Positions 4,720 to 9,098 of a DNA stretch of 9,098 bases are shown piece by piece. The translations under genes were made by a program, and so were the position numbers. Source of the stretch: Bacillota bacterium (GTDB taxonomy: Bacteria; Bacillota; Clostridia; Acetivibrionales; DSM-1351); assembly GCA_023436515.1 (NCBI GenBank), contig JAEZIV010000007.1, positions 1-9,098 of the forward strand, written 5' to 3'. Every line of letters starts with the position of its first letter. Position 1 is the stretch's first letter. The notes below the pieces were generated by a model, which saw nothing but the letters and a program-made list of their open reading frames with translations, was not told the origin of the DNA and did no database searches.

Positions 4720-6548
4720 TGCCCACGCTAACTTCAGTATTTAAGCTGTTTGATGGATATTCTTCCCCCATTGATAAAATAAACCGTAAAACTGATCAGG
4801 CTACAGATAAAATATTAAAGGCCAGTGGTACTACTGATAAGTTCAACAGCAAACTTTCAGCAACAGGTACCAGTGCTTCTTCAGCCAGTAGTGGGCTTGG
4901 TAAGTTGATTGGTACCTTCATTAGCCTTGCAGCAGTAAAAAAAGGCACGAATATTGCAGATGAATACACAAATACAAGTGCAAGGCTGGCTTTAATCAAT
5001 GACGGCCTTCAGACACAGGCAGAGCTGCAGGAAAAAATATTTGCTGCAGCTGACCGTTCCAAAGGTGCATATTCTTCAATGGCAAGTGCAATTTCAAAAA
5101 TGGGGATTATTGCAGGAGATCAGTTTAAAAACAATAATGAACTTATTGCTTTTACTGAGCTGCTCCAAAAGTCTTTCAAGGTCGGTGGTGCAAGTGCAAC
5201 AGAACAGTCCTCTGCCCTTCTTCAGTTAACCCAGGCAATGGGCTCAGGTAAGTTACAAGGTGATGAATTCCGTTCCATCATGGAAAATGCTCCTATGATA
5301 GCAGATGCCATTGCTAAATATACAGGTAAATCCAAGGGTGAATTAAAAAAGATGTCCTCAGAAGGAATTATCACTTCTGATATCATTAAAAATGCTATGT
5401 TTGCAGCTAGTGATAACATAAATGCTAAATTTAAGGCTATGCCCATGACCTTCGCAGATGTCTGGAACAAGATCAAAAATGGAGCAACAAAAGCCTTTGG
5501 AGGAATAATTGGAAAGGTTAACGGACTTATCAATTCTGAAGGATTCAATGATTTTCTTTCAGGATTAATTGCCGGTTTTGAGGTATTGGCAAATGTAGCA
5601 GGATGGTTTATTGATGTTATCACCAATAATCTAGACGTTATAGTTCCAATACTTGCTTTAATTGGTACAGTGCTATTTATAAACATGATAGCAAAATTAT
5701 GGGCTATGCTGCCCCCTCTGATAGCTCAGGCAGCTGCATGGCTGACAATATACTGGCCGATATTATTAGTAATCGCAATAATAGCAATAGCTATATCTGC
5801 AGCACGACATTTTGGAGCTTCATGGGAGCAAATATTCGGATTTATTGGTGGAATTATAGGCATTTTCGTGACTTACTTTTACAACAAGTTTGTATGGATA
5901 TGGAATTTTATAGCAGCCTTTATAAACTTCTTTGGTAATGTGTTTTCTCATCCAATAGCGTCAATTAAAGCACTCTTCTTTGACCTTGCTGCTAATGCAC
6001 TAGGATTTATAAGGACAATGGCGAAGGGAATTGAGGATTTATTAAATAAGATTCCTGGCGTAGAAGTTGATATGACAAGCGGTCTTGATAGCTTAAAAAG
6101 CAAATTAGAAAAAGCTTCCGCAACTGTCAAAAGCGAAGCTGGGCTTGTTGAATTTGTTAAATCAAAAGACTTTATGGATTATTCTGAAGGCTATACAAAA
6201 GGCAGCGATATAGGTAAAAGCCTTCCGGACAAGTTTAGTGGGGCTTTATCGGGATTAACAAAGTCCATGACAGATATTGGCACATCAAGTAAACCAACAA
6301 CTGTTAAAGGTACCGGCAAAAACGGTAAGGTTGACGTTAACATGTCTGATGAGGATATTCAATACCTGAGAGACGTTGCGGAAAGGGACTATATAAATAA
6401 GTTCAGCACAGCAACATTAGCTCCAAATATTCAGGTAAGCTTTGGAGATGTTCATGAAACTGCAGATGCAAATAAAGTTGCAAAAAGGCTGAAAAAGATA
6501 CTTCAGGAGGAAATTGCTATGGCTAGTGAGGGGGTTTATGATGTCTAG
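4719..6548 (+). CDS. Tail tape measure protein
   Basis: The tape measure extends through the growing tail, sets its length, and is ejected with the DNA. Residues about 55-260 match the tape-measure N-terminal domain well known from Firmicutes phages: AAVKKGTNIADEYTNTSARLAL, GGASATEQSSALLQLTQAMGSG, LQGDEFRSIMENAPMIADAIA and MTFADVWNKIKNGA. Residues about 279-410 are strongly hydrophobic, with some five membrane-type stretches including WPILLVIAIIAIAIS, and are rich in Trp and Phe. The C-terminus (about 540-609) carries the conserved MSDEDIQYLRDVAERDYINKF block and a helix ending KRLKKILQEEIA. At 609 aa it is much shorter than PBSX XkdO (about 1,330), which predicts a shorter tail. AAAGGAGG (4702-4709) lies 9 nt before the ATG, which shares one base with the preceding TAA. 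Confidence 0.93.
   Translation: MPTLTSVFKLFDGYSSPIDKINRKTDQATDKILKASGTTDKFNSKLSATGTSASSASSGLGKLIGTFISLAAVKKGTNIADEYTNTSARLALINDGLQTQAELQEKIFAAADRSKGAYSSMASAISKMGIIAGDQFKNNNELIAFTELLQKSFKVGGASATEQSSALLQLTQAMGSGKLQGDEFRSIMENAPMIADAIAKYTGKSKGELKKMSSEGIITSDIIKNAMFAASDNINAKFKAMPMTFADVWNKIKNGATKAFGGIIGKVNGLINSEGFNDFLSGLIAGFEVLANVAGWFIDVITNNLDVIVPILALIGTVLFINMIAKLWAMLPPLIAQAAAWLTIYWPILLVIAIIAIAISAARHFGASWEQIFGFIGGIIGIFVTYFYNKFVWIWNFIAAFINFFGNVFSHPIASIKALFFDLAANALGFIRTMAKGIEDLLNKIPGVEVDMTSGLDSLKSKLEKASATVKSEAGLVEFVKSKDFMDYSEGYTKGSDIGKSLPDKFSGALSGLTKSMTDIGTSSKPTTVKGTGKNGKVDVNMSDEDIQYLRDVAERDYINKFSTATLAPNIQVSFGDVHETADANKVAKRLKKILQEEIAMASEGVYDV
6528..6534 (+). promoter_or_regulatory. Ribosome binding site deciding the start of the LysM gene
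   Basis: GAGGGGG precedes two adjacent in-frame ATG codons at 6538 and 6541. The spacing allows either one. An earlier in-frame TTG at 6514 is only 3 nt from the AGGAGG at 6505-6510 and is rejected as too close. That AGGAGG is instead 8 nt from an ATG at 6519, which lies in the tape measure frame. Confidence 0.6.
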
Positions 6549-7224
6549 TTACGCTATCTTTTTTGATCATAACAATAAAACATATAGACTTCCTACTAAC
6601 CCGGAGCAGATAGAAACTTCAACTACCCAAGCAAATGAAAGATATGAAGTTTTAAAGCTTGGACAGATTGTAGTTCCTACACATATGGAACTTTATGAAT
6701 ACAGTTTTGACTGCGAATTTCCTCATCTTCCTTTTCCCTATGTAGAAACAGCCGGAAGCTTTAAGGATTCTGACTATTATCTGAAGCTATTTACGGAATG
6801 GCGTGAAGCACTTATACCAGTAAGATTTATAGCAAGCAATGGCATTGGTGATGATATTAATACTTTGGTGCTTATTGAAGAATTAACCATAACTGAAAAA
6901 GCTGGTGAAGAAGGTGACAAATACATATCCTTCAAACTGCTTGAATATAGGGAGTTTGGTAAAAAATCGGTAGTAGTAACACAAAATAAAAGTACTTCAA
7001 AAACAACAAAAACGGCTAAGTCTACTAAAGTAGCAAATACAGTACCTGTAAATCCAAAAAGTAAAGGGTCTCACATCGTGAAATCAGGGGATTCCCTCTT
7101 TGGTATTGCCAAGGTTCATTATGGAGATGGCTCTAAATACACAAAAGTTTATAGTGCAAATAAAAATATAATAAAGAACCCTTCCCTTATTTATCCTGGT
7201 CAGAAGTTGGTGATACCATCATGA
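6538..7224 (+). CDS. xkdP: LysM-domain tail/baseplate protein (XkdP/YqbP-like)
   Basis: The predicted 228-aa product has an N-terminal tail-specific domain (about 1-145) beginning AIFFDHNNKTYRLPTNPEQIE. This opening is characteristic of XkdP-like proteins, which sit next to the tape measure in PBSX-type phages. A Thr/Lys/Ser-rich linker (about 147-177) leads to a C-terminal LysM domain (about 179-227) with HIVKSGDSLFGIAK and NPSLIYPGQKLVIP, both canonical. LysM usually binds peptidoglycan; in contractile machines such proteins join tube and baseplate hub, where the domain may serve structural contacts. The gene overlaps the end of the tape measure gene by 11 nt and ends with an ATGA overlap into the hub gene. 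Start may be 6538 or 6541. Confidence 0.88.
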   Translation: MMSSYAIFFDHNNKTYRLPTNPEQIETSTTQANERYEVLKLGQIVVPTHMELYEYSFDCEFPHLPFPYVETAGSFKDSDYYLKLFTEWREALIPVRFIASNGIGDDINTLVLIEELTITEKAGEEGDKYISFKLLEYREFGKKSVVVTQNKSTSKTTKTAKSTKVANTVPVNPKSKGSHIVKSGDSLFGIAKVHYGDGSKYTKVYSANKNIIKNPSLIYPGQKLVIPS

Positions 7225-8168
7225 CTTATGAATTTCTCATAGAAGTTGACAAAAAGATATACGAAATTAGTGATCTTGTAACAAAAGTAACATACAAAGA
7301 TACTTTAAATGATGGCTGTAGCAAGCTTGAATTTTCCTTTGTTGATGATGGCTTGAAACTACAAAATGGCAGCATTGTCAGATTTAAGTACAATGGTGCT
7401 AATATCTTTTATGGGTACGTTTTTAGGTACGAAACTAACAAAAAAAAAGATATTTCGGTTACTGCTTATGATCAACTACGTTACTGCAAAGCCAAGGATA
7501 TTATAGTTGTTAAGGGTGATACTATAACTACTCTGGTGAAAAGGATGTGCACCTATTTTGGCTTGAAAACAGGAACTTTAACTAATTCAAGTCATATTCT
7601 TGCAACAAGCGTTCAGGATGATAAAACCTGGCTGGATATAATATATAACGCTTCCAGTGATACCTTAATGAATACAGGCAAAAAATACTGTTTGAGGGAT
7701 GAATTTGGCAACATTGCATTGAGAGACCTGGAGGAATTAAAACTTGATCTTATCCTTGGTGATCAGAGCCTTTGCTATGATTTCAATTTCAAAAAATCTA
7801 TTGACGATGACTTCTATAATCAGATTAAAATTTACATCAAAGGTGATGAGAAAAATAAAGCTGGTATAATGACCGGTACAAAGGATGAAGCTTCCATTAA
7901 AAAATATGGCTTGCTACAGTATTATGAAAGCGTAGACAGTAAAACTAATTACTCACAGGCATTAAATAAGGCTAAAATACTCTTAACATTATACAATCAT
8001 GAAGCTGAAACGCTTTCTCTTGACTGCTTGGGTGATACAGATATTCGAGCCGGTTCAAGCTTTTATGCTCAAATTTCTGACATTAGCCTTAATAAAAGAC
8101 TGATTGTAAAGGAAGTCACTCATGAGTTCTTACCTGCTCATACAATGAGCCTGGAGGTGACAACATGA
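7221..8168 (+). CDS. xkdQ: Baseplate hub protein (XkdQ/YqbQ-like, late control D/gp27 type)
   Basis: This 315-aa protein fits the XkdQ/YqbQ family, related to the gpD/gp27 hub that forms the central trimer on which tube and spike are mounted. Features are an N-terminal beta domain (YEISDLVTKVTYKDTLNDGCSKLEF), a GSIVRFKYNGANIFYGYVF strand pair, then YDQLRYCKAKDIIVVKGDT and the helical TTLVKRMCTYFGLK. The middle has WLDIIYNASSDTLMNTGKKY, a standard motif of this family. The C-terminus has LIVKEVTHEFLPAHTMSLEV (294-313), also typical. Old databases sometimes label YqbQ relatives as hydrolases; I see no catalytic motif to support that. The Shine-Dalgarno is weak, and the ATGA overlap suggests coupled translation. 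A run of nine A's (7440-7448) encodes three lysines. Confidence 0.88.
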   Translation: MTYEFLIEVDKKIYEISDLVTKVTYKDTLNDGCSKLEFSFVDDGLKLQNGSIVRFKYNGANIFYGYVFRYETNKKKDISVTAYDQLRYCKAKDIIVVKGDTITTLVKRMCTYFGLKTGTLTNSSHILATSVQDDKTWLDIIYNASSDTLMNTGKKYCLRDEFGNIALRDLEELKLDLILGDQSLCYDFNFKKSIDDDFYNQIKIYIKGDEKNKAGIMTGTKDEASIKKYGLLQYYESVDSKTNYSQALNKAKILLTLYNHEAETLSLDCLGDTDIRAGSSFYAQISDISLNKRLIVKEVTHEFLPAHTMSLEVTT

Positions 8169-8491
8169 TAAATGAAATAAAAACTATAGTTCAGAACTAC
8201 CTGAATAATATCAAGCTTTGCAGCCTTACATCAGGTACAGTAACCAATGAGGGCATTAAGATAAGTGATAGACTTGTTATTCCTGATGAGCTCATAATAG
8301 GTAATCTGAAGGACTACACTTCAATTGGTGATCAAGTAAGATTACTCCGAAACCATGGCGGACAGGAATTTTTCATTGTTGAAGTCATTGGAATGGACAT
8401 GGTTCTGAATGGAGTGACTGTTAATATTGAACCTATTACTATTTCAGGGCAAACAATAGAAAGTATTAAAATCAAGGGCGTGATCAAATGA
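8165..8491 (+). CDS. xkdR: DUF2577 baseplate protein (XkdR/YqbR-like)
   Basis: The product (108 aa) is a small beta-rich protein of the DUF2577 family, always found between the XkdQ-like hub and the XkdS-like wedge gene. The key signature is GDQVRLLRNHGGQEFFIVEV (55-74), the 'GD.V.Llr..GGq.y.vl.' motif; before it are GTVTNEGIKISDRLVIPDELI strands. The usual role is not proven; an OB-fold-like hub or spike-attachment part is generally supposed. GGAGGTG (8153-8159) gives good spacing (5 nt) to the ATG, which overlaps the hub stop as ATGA. The C-terminal half (MVLNGVTVNIEPITISGQTIESIKIKG) is a set of short hydrophobic strands. Confidence 0.85.
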   Translation: MINEIKTIVQNYLNNIKLCSLTSGTVTNEGIKISDRLVIPDELIIGNLKDYTSIGDQVRLLRNHGGQEFFIVEVIGMDMVLNGVTVNIEPITISGQTIESIKIKGVIK

Positions 8492-8886
8492 TACCGACTG
8501 ATTCAGTTATAACAACCGATTTGGAGCTAACTGAAGATATTGAAACCAGCAAGACATATAAATTATCTGCAGATAAAACTCAAGGCTTTATTTATGAATT
8601 GGAAGCATTACAGCAAGCTATATACAAGGTACTTGATACTGAAAAGTATGAATACCCAATATATAGCTTTTCTTACGGGATTGAGATTGAGAATTTAATT
8701 GGTAAGGATGATACATACGTAAGGATCGAGATGAAGCGAAGAATCCAGGAATGTCTGCTTCAAGATGAGCGCATTAAAAGTGTTGGTAATTTCATTTTCA
8801 ATATAACCGGAGATGGAATCTTATGTACCTTTGATGTAAGTAGCATTTATGGTGATTTGACAATAAGTAAAGGAGTGAGTTCTTAA
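8488..8886 (+). CDS. xkdS: DUF2634/gp25-like baseplate wedge protein (XkdS/YqbS-like)
   Basis: This 132-aa protein belongs to DUF2634, the Gram-positive counterpart of T4 gp25, which links the baseplate wedge to the sheath and primes sheath assembly. Motifs in order: DKTQGFIYELEALQQAIYKVL (29-49), YPIYSFSYGIEIENLIGKD (56-74), then EMKRRIQECLLQDERI (81-96), the most conserved element of the family. It ends with the strands FIFNITGDGILCTFDV and IYGDLTI. The ribosome binding site AAGGGCG (8474-8480) is weak; the ATGA overlap with the preceding stop suggests coupling. The stop TAA shares its last base with the next ATG. Family assignment is very secure, though the typical N-terminal 'W' of some relatives is absent here. 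Confidence 0.9.
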   Translation: MIPTDSVITTDLELTEDIETSKTYKLSADKTQGFIYELEALQQAIYKVLDTEKYEYPIYSFSYGIEIENLIGKDDTYVRIEMKRRIQECLLQDERIKSVGNFIFNITGDGILCTFDVSSIYGDLTISKGVSS

Positions 8887-9098
8887 TGTTTGAAAACATG
8901 ACCTACGATAATATTCTGGCCGATATGTTGAGCAGGGTTACAAGTGATATAGACAAGCGTGAAGGTTCAGTTATTTATGATGCTCTCGCTCCCTGCGCTT
9001 ACCAATTGACTCAGACATATTATCACCTGAATAATTTTATTGACTTGGTATCCGGTGACACGGCTGTCGGGGAATACCTTGACAGGGTTGTTGCCGAC
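8886..9098 (+). CDS. xkdT: Baseplate J-like protein, N-terminal part, cut by window end (XkdT-like)
   Basis: Seventy-one codons are visible, open to the last base, so the gene continues beyond the window. The visible part matches the N-terminus of the Baseplate_J/XkdT family (P2 gpJ, T4 gp6 type), whose full proteins are usually about 350-390 residues and form the arms of the baseplate wedge. Signatures are MTYDNILADMLSRV near the start, DKREGSVIYDALAP (23-36; the family's 'd.reGs..yda.ap' motif), and GEYLDRVVAD (62-71), which normally leads into a 'GI.R' segment. AAGGAG (8870-8875) lies 10 nt before the ATG, which overlaps the previous stop as TAATG. In PBSX, xkdU and fibre genes follow. Confidence 0.92.
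   Translation, partial: MFENMTYDNILADMLSRVTSDIDKREGSVIYDALAPCAYQLTQTYYHLNNFIDLVSGDTAVGEYLDRVVAD

Noticed and set aside
4999..5229. Plus-strand frames at 4999-5229 and 5699-5938 inside the tape measure gene.
   Set aside because: They are out-of-frame readings of the tape measure gene, with unlikely composition and no ribosome binding sites.
5222..5686. Minus-strand open frame of 154 codons within the tape measure gene; similar minus-strand frames at 1855-2094, 2734-3198, 3229-3432, 4796-4999 and 5948-6130.
   Set aside because: All lie opposite genes with clear family matches, have no convincing ribosome binding sites, and encode low-complexity or Cys/Ile-rich proteins typical of antisense reading.
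6514..6540. Upstream TTG start at 6514 for the LysM protein, adding MLWLVRGF.
   Set aside because: Its AGGAGG is only 3 nt away, too close for efficient use, and the added residues do not resemble XkdP N-termini. ATG 6538/6541 with GAGGGGG fits better.
7440..7448. Run of nine A's in the hub gene, a potential second frameshift site (A AAA AAA).
   Set aside because: The -1 frame stops after about seven codons and the +1 frame after about twenty, with no downstream ORF to join. The run encodes KKK within an intact, family-typical protein. At most it is a mutation-prone site.
1..9098. Search for a defence system, toxin-antitoxin, retron, CRISPR array, tRNA, insertion sequence or attachment site.
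   Set aside because: Every gene fits a standard structural role and gaps are under about 60 bases, leaving no room for cargo; no tandem or dispersed repeats or tRNA-like folds were recognised by eye.

Overview
This window is part of the structural module of a contractile-tailed (myovirus-type) phage or prophage from a low-GC Gram-positive host, most likely a member of the Clostridia. The DNA is AT-rich, most genes have strong AGGAGG-type ribosome binding sites, and AGA (Arg) and ATA (Ile) codons are common. The gene order matches the late operon of the Bacillus subtilis PBSX and skin prophages (xkd/yqb genes) almost one to one. All genes lie on the + strand, tightly packed, with many ATGA or TAATG stop/start overlaps, so this is one polycistronic late operon. 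Both ends of the window cut through genes.

Layout. 1-756: 3' part of the major capsid gene. 773-922: a 49-aa protein of unknown function. 926-954: a perfect 12-bp hairpin. 966-2497: four head-completion and connector genes (gp6/YqbG-like connector, YqbH-like stopper, HK97-gp10/XkdI-like protein, XkdJ-like tail terminator). 2509-4054: tail sheath and tail tube, followed by a second hairpin. 4115-4719: a two-frame tail assembly chaperone. 4719-6548: a short tape measure protein. 6538-8886: LysM protein (XkdP-like), hub (XkdQ-like), DUF2577 (XkdR-like) and DUF2634/gp25-like (XkdS-like) baseplate proteins. 8886-9098: N-terminal end of a baseplate J-like protein (XkdT-like).

How the genes work together. 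The capsid protein forms the head. The connectors close the head after packaging and join it to the tail. The tape measure, held by the chaperones, sets the length of the tube, which polymerises from the baseplate hub (XkdP/Q/R/S/T-like proteins), and the sheath assembles around the tube. Capsid and connector genes argue for a head-bearing particle rather than a pure R-type tailocin. The window has no integrase, portal, terminase, lysis or tail-fibre gene, so lifestyle cannot be decided.

The most notable signal is a complete programmed -1 frameshift site at the end of the xkdN-like gene. An A AAA AAC slippery heptamer abuts the stop codon, and a 10-bp stem-loop begins 6 nt downstream. The -1 frame runs directly into the 67-codon downstream ORF, which has no good ribosome binding site of its own. 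I see no defence system, mobile element, CRISPR array, RNA gene or other accessory cargo. No gene-free stretch exceeds about 60 bases.
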